From Tissierellales bacterium (lineage in GTDB: Bacteria; Bacillota; Clostridia; Tissierellales; Tissierellaceae), in the NCBI GenBank assembly GCA_014360205.1, contig JACIXZ010000005.1, forward strand, positions 100,722 to 164,721: DNA of 64,000 nucleotides. The letters are read 5' to 3'. Below, in pieces: positions 51,075 to 60,889 of this stretch (positions are counted from its first letter, which is position 1; each line of letters opens with the position of its first letter). The notes beneath the pieces were generated by a model. That model worked only from the letters and a program-made list of their open reading frames with translations. It did not search any database and was not told where the DNA came from. The position numbers and the translations under genes were made by a program.

Positions 51075-52984
51075 TATTCTATAACGTTGACTTTGTATAC
51101 ATATGTTGAGATAGCTTTTGTCTGAACTCCATGCGGATGGTTTGAATTGATATTTCCCCTTACTATACCATTTTCATCAAACAAAATTCCAACGGTCATA
51201 TCTTTGAATTTTTCTAAATAACATTCAGCTATATGATTTTTAATGTTCTGATATGTCAATAAGCAAGAAGTTCTATTTGCGTTGTGTATGACCAATAAAA
51301 ATCCGTCTTTTGACTTTATCGTATATGCAATGGTCGGGCAATTTTCAACATGCTTAAAAAACTTTAACTTCTCTCGTATCTCATCGTCATCATCAAGTCT
51401 AAAAGCTTCATTGGCTTTCCTAAATTCTATCAATTCCTTTATATAATTATAAACATCAATATTTTTTTCCTTCAATGACCAATCTATAGCATTTATTTTT
51501 AGAGGTGCATTATATGAGTTGTGATTTCCATTTTTGCTCCTTAAGAATTCATTTCCTGCATGTATAAAAGGTATGCCTTGGGATAAAAACAATATGGAAT
51601 GAATAAATTTGTTGTAGTTTTTAATTTCAGCTTCTGTTTTATTTGGGAATACCTTCAATATCTTATCTTGTAAAATCAAATTATCGTGAGAATTCACATA
51701 GTTAATTGTTTCTCTTGCCTTTTGAGTAAAACCTATTCTTGCAGTGTCATAAAAAATGCTTCCTGCTATTCCAGTTTCTACATTCCTTATTTCATCTAAA
51801 TTGCCCTGTGCAAATCCTAGATAATATCCATCGTTATCACCTTTTACGGCATTTCTAAAATTATCATTAAATAGTGCAAAGGACATCTTAGATTGAGTTC
51901 CCTTAGAAGTTGTCTTGTTTGACGGTAGTGGTGTATTATCTGCCATCCAAGGTTCACCGTATATTAAAATATCTGGTTTAATCTCTCTCAATTCCTTTAC
52001 TGCCATCTCTATAGTGTCAATATCTATTAGAGCCATTAAATCAAATCTAAAGCCATCGACTCTGAATTCTTTTACCCAGTATTTTAAGCTATCAATTATG
52101 AATTTCCTAGCCATGGGCTTTTGAGTGTCAAATTCATTTCCACAACCAGAACCATTTGAAAAAGTTCCATCAGGCCATTGTCTATAGTAATAATTGGTGG
52201 CTAATACATTGAAATTAGATACTTTCCCTCTAAATGTATGGTTATAAACCACATCCATAACTACTTTGATGCCTTTTTCATGAAATCCCATAATTGCTTT
52301 CTTGAATTCTAAAATTCTTTTTTTAGGTTCATCAGGATATAATACAAGACTTCCTTCTACTACATTGTATAATTCAGGATCATACCCCCAATTATAATTA
52401 TCATCATCAAAAGCAAATTCCCTTTCCTCTCTAACAGTCAAATAATCATATATCGGCATTAAATGAACATGAGTAATACCAAGTTCTACTAGGTGGTCTA
52501 TCCCAGTTTTATATCCATTGTATTGAGTATTTTCTTCAACCATTCCAATTAAACTAGCTTTATTCGTTATATTTGAAGTTGGATGTGAGGTAAAATCTTT
52601 AACATGCACTTCATATATAATTGAGTCTGTAGGATTAATAATCGGAGGCTCTTTGTGCTGTAAAAACCCCTCTGGGTTTGTCTTTGATAAATCTAATATG
52701 CAAGATCTATTCGAATTAATTGATGAAGCTATAGAATAAGGATCAGTTACTTCATATTCATTTTCAACTATATATGTGTAATAATACTCATCTAAATCTC
52801 CATTTATTTCTACTTCAAATATTCCATTTAAATCTTTTATCATCCTATATTCAGTAAATTCCAAACTAAGCGCATCTTTAAAAAGCCTTAATTTTATGTT
52901 GTTTTTATCTGGAGCAAATGTCCTAAATATAGTTTTGTTTGATTGATATATTGCCCCTAATTCTTTATCACAATAAAGTTCCAA
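51074..52984 (-). CDS. pulA: Type I pullulanase / glycogen debranching enzyme
   Basis: 636 residues, intracellular (no signal peptide). CBM48-like N-terminal domain (about 10-105), then GH13 barrel with the type I pullulanase motif YNWGYDPELYNVVEGS, nucleophile region FRVDGFRFDLMALID, acid/base DILIYGEPW and INYVNSHDN. It cleaves alpha-1,6 branches in glycogen. Translation starts at TTG 52984 with GGAAGGGG nine bases upstream; no in-frame ATG fits better. It is the last gene of the unit from nurA. Confidence 0.93.
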   Translation of the reverse strand: MELYCDKELGAIYQSNKTIFRTFAPDKNNIKLRLFKDALSLEFTEYRMIKDLNGIFEVEINGDLDEYYYTYIVENEYEVTDPYSIASSINSNRSCILDLSKTNPEGFLQHKEPPIINPTDSIIYEVHVKDFTSHPTSNITNKASLIGMVEENTQYNGYKTGIDHLVELGITHVHLMPIYDYLTVREEREFAFDDDNYNWGYDPELYNVVEGSLVLYPDEPKKRILEFKKAIMGFHEKGIKVVMDVVYNHTFRGKVSNFNVLATNYYYRQWPDGTFSNGSGCGNEFDTQKPMARKFIIDSLKYWVKEFRVDGFRFDLMALIDIDTIEMAVKELREIKPDILIYGEPWMADNTPLPSNKTTSKGTQSKMSFALFNDNFRNAVKGDNDGYYLGFAQGNLDEIRNVETGIAGSIFYDTARIGFTQKARETINYVNSHDNLILQDKILKVFPNKTEAEIKNYNKFIHSILFLSQGIPFIHAGNEFLRSKNGNHNSYNAPLKINAIDWSLKEKNIDVYNYIKELIEFRKANEAFRLDDDDEIREKLKFFKHVENCPTIAYTIKSKDGFLLVIHNANRTSCLLTYQNIKNHIAECYLEKFKDMTVGILFDENGIVRGNINSNHPHGVQTKAISTYVYKVNVIE

Positions 52985-53005
52985 GCTGTGTTACCCCTTC
53001 CATGT

Positions 53006-55228
53006 TTAAAATAATTCTTCAAACTGCTTCTTAACGACTATATCTGAAGAATATTCTCCAATCAAAGATATATTTGATGTTGATTTTTTATACCAGTCTT
53101 CTTTGTTTAAAAAGTCCGAATCAATTTTTCTTCTAGTAGTCACATAGTCATCAAAATCTTTTAGTACCAAATTTATATCGTTGTATTTAATTAACAAATC
53201 AAATAAATCTTTGAACTCATCTTGATTAAAAAGTCCATATGCCCCATTTAATGCGTCTAGACTCTTTCTTAAGTTAATATTTTTATAGTAGTAATCATGG
53301 GAATTGTAGCTTAATTTTTCATATATCCCAATTACTTCTTTTTCCTCTAGCCCGAAAAGATACATAGAGTCCTTTGAAAATTCTGCAAAATCTAAATTGT
53401 ACTTATTTTTTGATCCAATTGCAAGACTTCCATTTATCATGCTTATCAGTATAAATAGATTGACTTTCTCTTTTGTCGGTATAGATAGATTTTCAGCTAT
53501 ATCTATAGATGTATATATTTTAGATAAATTTCTCATCCCAATGTCATCTAGGAAAAATAATTTCAACTTGTCTTTAATCGTAAAATCTTTGTTGATCTTT
53601 AGAGACAATTTAAATAGCAATTTTATTATTGATTTTCCAATTATATCGTTTGAGTCAGCCTTTCCAGCTATAAAAAACACCTTAGGAACAATATCCCTGT
53701 TAGGGTTTTCCAAAAGATTCATATACTCATTTATGATATATAAGGCTTCTAGCAATTGCCTATTCTTTTCATCCACCTGCATGATATGTGCATCAAACAA
53801 TGCATATGGATTTATTTTGATTCTATATTGATCGAACACCATTTGGGCAATTTCAAATTTATGTTTCTGTTTTATCTTGCCTATTTCATCTACTATAATG
53901 GGATCTTCTGATAGTTCTAGTAACTTATTTATAGAATTTATATCTTTGGAAAGATTATCTCCTATCTGTCTTTCTAGGAATTTAAATAGGTCAGGGTTTC
54001 CTTGTTCCAAAAACTTTCTGTGTGAAATAGCAATTTTGGGATCAATTATCTTTATTTTAGTGTTAGTAGCTTTAGCCAAATTTATTAGCCTTACTTCACC
54101 GTCCCAAAGAATTGATTTTTCTTCGATCTGCCCAGAAGGATTTTCATTAGTTATTTTCCTAATATATCTATGATGAATTTCATCTAGAACCATCCAAACT
54201 CTAGGCAACACTTTCATCAAAAGATTGCCCTCGGTTTGCAAATAATCCTCCTTTAATTTGATATAGCTAAAAGCATTTTGAGTTATTTCCCAAGCTTCAT
54301 CCCATTCTAAATTGTATTCATCTAATAAAATTCTCATAAATTCAGGAAGAGCTATCAATAAATTTGAATCTGCCAATAAAACATTATAATATGATGCAAA
54401 ATCTCTTATATCTCGATTCGTATCTAAATATTCTCTGATGGAATCTTTAAGGCTAGAAGATACCAATATATATCTCTGAATGAGTTTTCTTTCTCTGTCT
54501 GATTGGTTGGCAGATTTAGGCATCATCTTATTAGTGTAATTAAGATCTTCAAATAGCCTGATTTTTAAATAAAAATCACTTTCTTTAGAAGCATAAGGTA
54601 GATCATAACAACGAATATCAAGTTTCTTTGTCTCAACCTGATCGAATTTATATTTACCATCTATAAATCTGGTTTCAACTCTACCATACAAATCTACCGA
54701 ATATCTATGTTCTTTTTTATAAAGCCAGTTTTTACCTCTACTCCACCAATCATCTTTTAACTCATTTTGCCCATTTTCATCGACTAGCTGTTTAAAATAG
54801 CCATCTCTATACAATAGTCCATACCCGCTACAATTTATCCCGAGGTTTGAAAAGCTATCCATTATGGAATCAGTATATAATCCCATATAGCTCTTCCCAA
54901 GTTCTATGCTTCTATCTTCTTTTAAAATCGAATCTAAATTTACAATTTCTTTAGATAGGGCTTCTTGAATCTCCTCATAGACTTTCATATAATTTATATG
55001 CTTATTCAATAGATCCCCTGGCAAATACTCTAGCGATAAAAATACATATCTTTTTCTGTCTGCCATAGCTTTTTGAGTATCAAATATATTCTTTCCTATG
55101 GTCTGCCTTAAATAATAGCAAGTTGCACGATAAATCTCCCCTTTAGAAGCTTCTTCGAGCACTGTTGCTTGATGTTGATATAATATGTCTTGTATGTCTT
55201 TTCTTATGTTCCTTATTTCATTTTGCAT
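53006..55228 (-). CDS. Glycogen phosphorylase-like protein lacking the active site (probable pseudo-enzyme)
   Basis: 740 residues, a full-length glycogen phosphorylase fold. Recognisable blocks are FLSLEYLPGDLL, PEFMRILLDEYNLEWDEAWE, ALFDAHIMQVDEKNRQLLE, FFIAGKAD, MINGSLAIGSK and YLFGLEE. The catalytic parts are gone. The PLP-lysine block EASGTGNMKFMMNGALTIGT of active enzymes is EKVNLFILISMINGSLAIGS here, a gapless match with Ile at residue 595 in place of the PLP Lys. The glycine-rich DAALGNGGLGRLAAC loop and the NDTHPA histidine are also lost. The frame is intact and sits in the normal glgP position between glgA and pulA, so it is probably kept for a non-catalytic role such as glycogen binding or regulation (inference). 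GAAGGTGAATGA precedes the ATG. Confidence 0.85.
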   Translation of the reverse strand: MQNEIRNIRKDIQDILYQHQATVLEEASKGEIYRATCYYLRQTIGKNIFDTQKAMADRKRYVFLSLEYLPGDLLNKHINYMKVYEEIQEALSKEIVNLDSILKEDRSIELGKSYMGLYTDSIMDSFSNLGINCSGYGLLYRDGYFKQLVDENGQNELKDDWWSRGKNWLYKKEHRYSVDLYGRVETRFIDGKYKFDQVETKKLDIRCYDLPYASKESDFYLKIRLFEDLNYTNKMMPKSANQSDRERKLIQRYILVSSSLKDSIREYLDTNRDIRDFASYYNVLLADSNLLIALPEFMRILLDEYNLEWDEAWEITQNAFSYIKLKEDYLQTEGNLLMKVLPRVWMVLDEIHHRYIRKITNENPSGQIEEKSILWDGEVRLINLAKATNTKIKIIDPKIAISHRKFLEQGNPDLFKFLERQIGDNLSKDINSINKLLELSEDPIIVDEIGKIKQKHKFEIAQMVFDQYRIKINPYALFDAHIMQVDEKNRQLLEALYIINEYMNLLENPNRDIVPKVFFIAGKADSNDIIGKSIIKLLFKLSLKINKDFTIKDKLKLFFLDDIGMRNLSKIYTSIDIAENLSIPTKEKVNLFILISMINGSLAIGSKNKYNLDFAEFSKDSMYLFGLEEKEVIGIYEKLSYNSHDYYYKNINLRKSLDALNGAYGLFNQDEFKDLFDLLIKYNDINLVLKDFDDYVTTRRKIDSDFLNKEDWYKKSTSNISLIGEYSSDIVVKKQFEELF

Positions 55229-55239
55229 TCATTCACCTT

Positions 55240-56676
55240 CTATTTGTTTAAAAGAGATTCATATAATTTGATGTATTCAATCGATGAATTCTCCCAATCG
55301 TGTTTTGCTTTCATTGCCTGTATTACTAGGTTTTCCCATTTGTCTTTATCTTTATATAAATTAAGCGCATCTTTAATAGCAAATAACAATTCATGTGCAT
55401 TATAGTTTGCAAAACTAAAACCTGTCCCTTCTGATGTGTATCTGTTATATGGTATTACAGTATCTTTTAAGCCACCAGTTTCTCTAACTACAGGGATAGT
55501 GCCATACCTCATAGCTATAAGCTGTGATATCCCACATGGTTCAAACAAAGATGGCATAAGAAAAATATCTGAACCTGCATATACCAAATGAGATTCCTTT
55601 TGATTGAAATGAATATGTGCACTCAGTTTGTTTTCATATTTCCAAGCATACATTTTAAACATATCTTCATATTCTCTGTCCCCTGTACCAAGCACTACAA
55701 ACTGAATGTCTTCTTTTAATAGTTCATCCAATATATATCTTATTAAGTCGAAACCTTTAGAGCTAACTAATCGAGACACCACTGATATGACAGGTATGTT
55801 TTCATCTTGAGGAAGATTATATAATTTTTGTAATTCAATTTTGTTTTTTCTTTTATTTTCCAAATTATTTGTAGAAAAATTATAAGGAATATTTTTGTCT
55901 GTCTCAGGATTATATATATCATAATCAATACCATTTACTATGCCTACTAATTTGTATTCATTTTGTCTGATTATGCCTTGAAGGTTTTCTCCGTAAAAAT
56001 CATACCTTATTTCTTCTGCATAAGTCTTTGATACAGTGGTTAAAGAATCAGAGTAAACTATCCCTGCTTTTAAAAAGTTAACTTTATCGTAATACTCTAT
56101 TCCATCTTTTGTGAAATATTCAAAACTTAATCCAGCTATAGAGAGCACTTCTTTGTCAAATACACCTTGATATTTTAAATTGTGTATTGTAAATACAGTC
56201 TTGATATTTTTATAAAAAGAGTCTCCTTTGGCAAAATCTTTGATATAAAGTGGAATTAACCCAGTATGCCAATCATTTGCATGAACTATGTCTGGTTTTA
56301 AATTCAATTCCTTAAACATTTGACACACAGCTTTGTTAAAGAAAACAAATCTTTCTCCATCATCAAAATATCCGTATAGTCCATCTCTTTTGAAATAATA
56401 TTCATTATCTATAAAATATACATCTACATCATTATCTTCATCTTCATATTTTAGTATGCCCGCATACACATGTCTCCATTGAAGATCCACGAAAAAATGT
56501 TTCACCTTAACCATTTTTTCTCTAAATTTATCGTCAATTTGAGAGTATAAGGGTATTACCAAAGTTATTTTTTCTCCCTTTTCTCTGATTGCTTTAGGTA
56601 ACGAACCTGCAACATCTGCTAAACCGCCAGTCTTAATAAACGGCGCTGCTTCCGAGGATACATATACTATATCCAT
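55240..56676 (-). CDS. glgA: Glycogen synthase (ADP-glucose)
   Basis: 478 residues from ATG 56676; the frame opens three codons earlier at TTG 56685. GT5 family: ADP-glucose-binding KTGGL in SSEAAPFIKTGGLADVAGSL, DIVHANDWHTGLIPLY, and the late LMPSLFEPCGISQLIAMRYGT acceptor/E-x7-E region. It extends alpha-1,4 chains from ADP-glucose. AAGGGA precedes the start, five bases after the glgD stop. Confidence 0.96.
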   Translation of the reverse strand: MDIVYVSSEAAPFIKTGGLADVAGSLPKAIREKGEKITLVIPLYSQIDDKFREKMVKVKHFFVDLQWRHVYAGILKYEDEDNDVDVYFIDNEYYFKRDGLYGYFDDGERFVFFNKAVCQMFKELNLKPDIVHANDWHTGLIPLYIKDFAKGDSFYKNIKTVFTIHNLKYQGVFDKEVLSIAGLSFEYFTKDGIEYYDKVNFLKAGIVYSDSLTTVSKTYAEEIRYDFYGENLQGIIRQNEYKLVGIVNGIDYDIYNPETDKNIPYNFSTNNLENKRKNKIELQKLYNLPQDENIPVISVVSRLVSSKGFDLIRYILDELLKEDIQFVVLGTGDREYEDMFKMYAWKYENKLSAHIHFNQKESHLVYAGSDIFLMPSLFEPCGISQLIAMRYGTIPVVRETGGLKDTVIPYNRYTSEGTGFSFANYNAHELLFAIKDALNLYKDKDKWENLVIQAMKAKHDWENSSIEYIKLYESLLNK

Positions 56677-56681
56677 AGACT

Positions 56682-57806
56682 TCAATCCCTTCCTATTATC
56701 TGATTTTTTTCAACTACATAAGGTATAGATCTAGTACCTGCTATCCTTACTCCTTCTGTTATAATTACCTGTTTATCTAAAATAGAATTTACAACAGATG
56801 CATTTTCTAAGACTTCTGACTTTTGCAAGACTATAGAGTTCCTTATTATAGCATTTTTGCCTACTTTAACACCTCTGAAAATTATAGAATTTTCTACTTT
56901 CCCTTCTATGATGCATCCATTAGCAATCAATGAATTTTGAACATGTGCAGTCTCTGTATAAATTGTTGATGGTTCATCTTTGGTTTTAGTAAGGACTACT
57001 CCATTTTCTTGAAATATTGAATTTGAGATGCTCTTTTTAAGTAGATTCATATTAGCGTCATAATAGCTCTTTAAATTTCTTATATTTTCGACATGCCCTT
57101 TGAATTCATAAGTGTTTATCTTATATTTATGTCTGTTCTTTATGATCGCTTCTTGAATATAATCTGCGTCTCCTTTCTCTATCGACTCTTTTACTAATTT
57201 TATAAATACCTCTTTTTTAATATATCCCATTCTCAAATACATGTTAAAATCAATTTCAGTCCCCAAATTTAAACCTATATTTATCATATCTCCATTTTCT
57301 GATATACTCATCTTTTCACAATTTATATAATTCCCGAGTGGATCATGTATTCTCTTGTAAAACAATGTTATGTCAGCATCAGTTTCAAGAAAATATTCCA
57401 TAGCATCATCCAAATCAACTTTAGCTATTATATTGGGTTCGTTTATCAATATTACCTTTTCTCTGGACTGTTCTATAAACTCTAGAGTGCTGAAGAATTG
57501 TGGAATATCTCCATATCTGCTTATAGTATATCCATGTGTAATGGGCGGAACAATATAGAGTCCATTTATTCTTCTATTTAAATCCCATGGTCTACCATCT
57601 CCCAAATGGTCCATAGTTGATCTTATCTTTTCGCCAGTGTAAACCGCTACTGTTCTAATCCCATGATTTACCATATTCGATAAACTAAAGTCTATGAGCC
57701 TGTATCTGCCGCCATATGGAAGCATATATACTGGTCTGTGTTTACAAAGCACTCCGAAATTGTTTTCTATATTTGCTGTACTGATAATCCCAAGGCCTCT
57801 TACCAT
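56682..57806 (-). CDS. glgD: Glucose-1-phosphate adenylyltransferase subunit GlgD
   Basis: 374 residues, nucleotidyltransferase fold plus left-handed beta-helix. Compared with GlgC, the N-terminus lacks the GGGQGTRL pyrophosphate loop (MVRGLGIISTANIENNFG here), which marks it as the GlgD-type regulatory partner found in Firmicutes. It pairs with GlgC to raise activity. It lies 11 bp after glgC and its stop is just before glgA. Confidence 0.94.
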   Translation of the reverse strand: MVRGLGIISTANIENNFGVLCKHRPVYMLPYGGRYRLIDFSLSNMVNHGIRTVAVYTGEKIRSTMDHLGDGRPWDLNRRINGLYIVPPITHGYTISRYGDIPQFFSTLEFIEQSREKVILINEPNIIAKVDLDDAMEYFLETDADITLFYKRIHDPLGNYINCEKMSISENGDMINIGLNLGTEIDFNMYLRMGYIKKEVFIKLVKESIEKGDADYIQEAIIKNRHKYKINTYEFKGHVENIRNLKSYYDANMNLLKKSISNSIFQENGVVLTKTKDEPSTIYTETAHVQNSLIANGCIIEGKVENSIIFRGVKVGKNAIIRNSIVLQKSEVLENASVVNSILDKQVIITEGVRIAGTRSIPYVVEKNQIIGRD

Positions 57807-57817
57807 TTTTCTCCCCC

Positions 57818-58954
57818 CTATTCTGCTACTACCTTGTCATTTGTTACCATGTATATCTTGTCATCATTTTCTATTCCTATTTCTTTTCCACTTTCAACAA
57901 CGACACCTTCCATGACAACAGAATTATAAACTTTAGCATCTTTTTTAATTATAGCATTTGATAGTACAACTGAGTTTTTAACAACTGCTCCTTTTTCTAC
58001 TATTACATCTCCAAATAATACGCTTTTTTCCACTGTACCTTCAATGTAACAGCCTTCGTTGATCATCGAATTTACTATTTTTGCAGTCTTATGAATGTAT
58101 TGAGGTGGTAAATTCCTCGTCCTAGTATAAATTTTCCAATCTCTATCATATAAATTCAATGTATTGTCTGGATTTAATAAATCCATGTTGGCTTCCCAAT
58201 AACTTTTTACTGTCCCAACATCTTTCCAATATCCTTTAAACTCCCAAGTATACATCCTTATGCCTTCTCTCAACATAAGAGGAAGAACATTTTTGCCGAA
58301 ATCATTATCTGAATTCTTGTCTTCGTTATCTTTAATTAAATATTCTCTTAGAATCGGCCAATTGAACATGTATATTCCCATACTAGCCAAATTGCTCTTT
58401 GCTTTTTTGGGTTTTTCTTCAAACTCCACTATTCTATTGTCCTCATCTGTATTGATTATTCCAAATCTATTTGTCTCTTCCCATGGTACTCTCAGCACTG
58501 CGATAGTAACTTCTGCATTTTTTTGTTTATGTCCTTCTAATAAATCATTGTAATTCATCTTGTAGATGTGATCTCCTGAAAGTACTAGTAAATACTCTGG
58601 GTCCTGTTCATCTATGAAATTCATATTTTCATAAATGGCATTTGCAGTACCTTTATACCATCTTCCTCCCTTTTCAGACATAAAAGGCTGGAGTATTCTT
58701 AATCCACCTACATTCCTGTCATAATCCCAAGCAGAACCTATGCCAATATGTGAGTTTAATATGAAAGGTTTATATTGAGTCAATACCCCAATGTCCTCAA
58801 TCCCAGAGTTTGCCGCATTGCTAAGTGCAAAGTCGATAATTCTATACTTGCCTCCAAATGGTACAGCAGGTTTAGCTATGTTTTTAGTAAGCTCTTTAAG
58901 CCTAGTCCCTTGACCACCCGCTAAAAGCATGGCTACAATTTTGCCTTTTCTCAT
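57818..58954 (-). CDS. glgC: Glucose-1-phosphate adenylyltransferase catalytic subunit
   Basis: 378 residues. Catalytic loop [33 protein letters not shown] at the N-terminus (shown here as its parts [11 protein letters not shown] and [15 protein letters not shown]), [12 protein letters not shown]g2+ site, [13 protein letters not shown], and C-terminal hexapeptide beta-helix. It makes ADP-glucose from ATP and glucose-1-phosphate, the committed step of glycogen synthesis. GGAGGGATAAT precedes the ATG; 10 bp downstream of glgB. Confidence 0.96.
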   Translation of the reverse strand: MRKGKIVAMLLAGGQGTRLKELTKNIAKPAVPFGGKYRIIDFALSNAANSGIEDIGVLTQYKPFILNSHIGIGSAWDYDRNVGGLRILQPFMSEKGGRWYKGTANAIYENMNFIDEQDPEYLLVLSGDHIYKMNYNDLLEGHKQKNAEVTIAVLRVPWEETNRFGIINTDEDNRIVEFEEKPKKAKSNLASMGIYMFNWPILREYLIKDNEDKNSDNDFGKNVLPLMLREGIRMYTWEFKGYWKDVGTVKSYWEANMDLLNPDNTLNLYDRDWKIYTRTRNLPPQYIHKTAKIVNSMINEGCYIEGTVEKSVLFGDVIVEKGAVVKNSVVLSNAIIKKDAKVYNSVVMEGVVVESGKEIGIENDDKIYMVTNDKVVAE

Positions 58955-58964
58955 ATTATCCCTC

Positions 58965-60863
58965 CTAGATTTTTGGCTCCTTTTTCTTTAGATACATTCC
59001 TCCAAGGGGAGGTAAATCTACCCTTATGCTTTGTTCTCTGCCATGAAATGGCTCATTAACTGTCTTGTAATTTTTAATTCTTTTGGTATTTCCTCCATAT
59101 CTTTGGTGGTCGCTTGTTATTATCATCTGATAAACTCCCTCTTCTGTCACGCCAATAGGGTAATTCTCCCTAGGAACTGGAGTAAAATTAAAGATAGCTA
59201 TAATTCTTTCTCCTTTTTTATTTATTCTTTCAAAGGATATTATGCTCTCTAAATAATTTTCATGCTCTATCCAAGAAAACCCCTCATAGCTTGTATCTAT
59301 ATCGTAAAGACAAGTTTCTTCCTTATATATCTTGTTTAAATCCTGAACAAATTTCTGCAGTTTCTGATGTTTTTCATAATCTAACAAATGCCACTCTAAG
59401 CTTTCGTAAAATCTCCATTCAACGAATTGTCCAAACTCGCCACCCATAAATAGAAGTTTCTTTCCTGGATGAGCGAACATATAAAGGTATAATAATCTTA
59501 AATTAGCAAATTTATCTTGATAATAACCGGGCATTTTATCGATTAAAGATTTTTTCCCATGGACTACTTCATCATGGCTTAAAGGCAAAATATAATTTTC
59601 AGAAAAGGCATACATCATGCTGAATGTAAGGGCATTGTGGTGATCTTTTCTAAATAAGGGGTCAAGTTCCATATATTTTAATATGTCGTTCATCCATCCC
59701 ATATTCCATTTGAAATTAAATCCTAGCCCTCCATCTTCTACAGGATATGTAACTTTTGGCCATGCTGTAGATTCTTCTGCAATCATCATAGTATCAGGGT
59801 AGTATTTAAATACAGCTGTATTTAACTTCTTTATAAAGTCTATGGCCTCTAAATTTTCTCTTCCTCCGTAAATATTTCTAACATTTTTACCCCCAAAATC
59901 CAAATAGAGCATATAAGCTACTGCATCTATCCTGAGCCCATCTATGTGATAATAGTCGTGCCAGTAGATAGCATTTGAAATCAAGAAAGAATGAACTTCA
60001 GGTTTAGTATAATCAAAGTTTAAAGTTCCCCACTGCTCATTTTCTGCCTTAGCTCTATCCAATGATTCATATAAATATGTGCCATCAAATCTTGCCAATC
60101 CGAAATCATCTTTGCAAAAATGAGCTGGTACCCAGTCTAAAATTACACCGATATCATTTTTATGGCATTCATCTACAAAATACATAAAATCTTTAGGAGT
60201 TCCAAAGCGACTTGTTGGAGCAAAATAGCCTGTGGTTTGGTATCCCCATGAAGCATCGAGCGGATGTTCTGTTATAGGTAATAATTCAATGTGAGTATAT
60301 CCCATTTTTTTAACATAATTTACGAGTTCTTTTGCGAGTTCTCTATATGAATAGACCACACCCCCCTCTTTTTGTTTCCAAGATAAAAGGTGTACTTCAT
60401 AAATTGAAATTGGCCTATTGTATAGATTTTTCCCTCTTTTCTTAAGCCATTGTTTATCATTCCATTTGTATCCTTTGATATCATAAACTTTTGAGTCGGT
60501 AAGTGGTCTAGTGTCAGAGTGAAAAGCAAATGGATCAGCTTTATATCTTACTTCTCCGTATTCAGTGATAATTCTATATTTATATTTGTCGTATTCTTCT
60601 ACTCCCTCAACCACTATATGCCAAAGTCCGCTGTTTTCTATTCTTTGCATTGGCAGTGATGTTTCATTCCATTCATTAAAGTCTCCAGTTAAATATATCT
60701 CCCTTGCTCTAGGTGCCCATACTACAAATCTATAACCTTTAAAATTTCTCTTTTTGTATGGATGAGCCCCCATGAATTCATATGCTTTGTAATAAGTGCC
60801 TTCATGAAATAGATAGGCATCGAGTTCACCCTCATTTGGATAAAAAAAATTCAATTCACTCAT
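58965..60863 (-). CDS. glgB: 1,4-alpha-glucan branching enzyme
   Basis: 632 residues from ATG 60863 (AAAGGAGGTTTTGGTT upstream); a TTG six bases earlier is unlikely. CBM48 domain (about 20-125; [20 protein letters not shown]), then GH13 barrel with [28 protein letters not shown] and [15 protein letters not shown] catalytic regions and a C-terminal beta domain. It forms alpha-1,6 branches. It lies 26 bp after herA and starts the glycogen part of the unit. Confidence 0.96.
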   Translation of the reverse strand: MSELNFFYPNEGELDAYLFHEGTYYKAYEFMGAHPYKKRNFKGYRFVVWAPRAREIYLTGDFNEWNETSLPMQRIENSGLWHIVVEGVEEYDKYKYRIITEYGEVRYKADPFAFHSDTRPLTDSKVYDIKGYKWNDKQWLKKRGKNLYNRPISIYEVHLLSWKQKEGGVVYSYRELAKELVNYVKKMGYTHIELLPITEHPLDASWGYQTTGYFAPTSRFGTPKDFMYFVDECHKNDIGVILDWVPAHFCKDDFGLARFDGTYLYESLDRAKAENEQWGTLNFDYTKPEVHSFLISNAIYWHDYYHIDGLRIDAVAYMLYLDFGGKNVRNIYGGRENLEAIDFIKKLNTAVFKYYPDTMMIAEESTAWPKVTYPVEDGGLGFNFKWNMGWMNDILKYMELDPLFRKDHHNALTFSMMYAFSENYILPLSHDEVVHGKKSLIDKMPGYYQDKFANLRLLYLYMFAHPGKKLLFMGGEFGQFVEWRFYESLEWHLLDYEKHQKLQKFVQDLNKIYKEETCLYDIDTSYEGFSWIEHENYLESIISFERINKKGERIIAIFNFTPVPRENYPIGVTEEGVYQMIITSDHQRYGGNTKRIKNYKTVNEPFHGREQSIRVDLPPLGGMYLKKKEPKI

Positions 60864-60889
60864 AACCAAAACCTCCTTTGTTGGAATTG

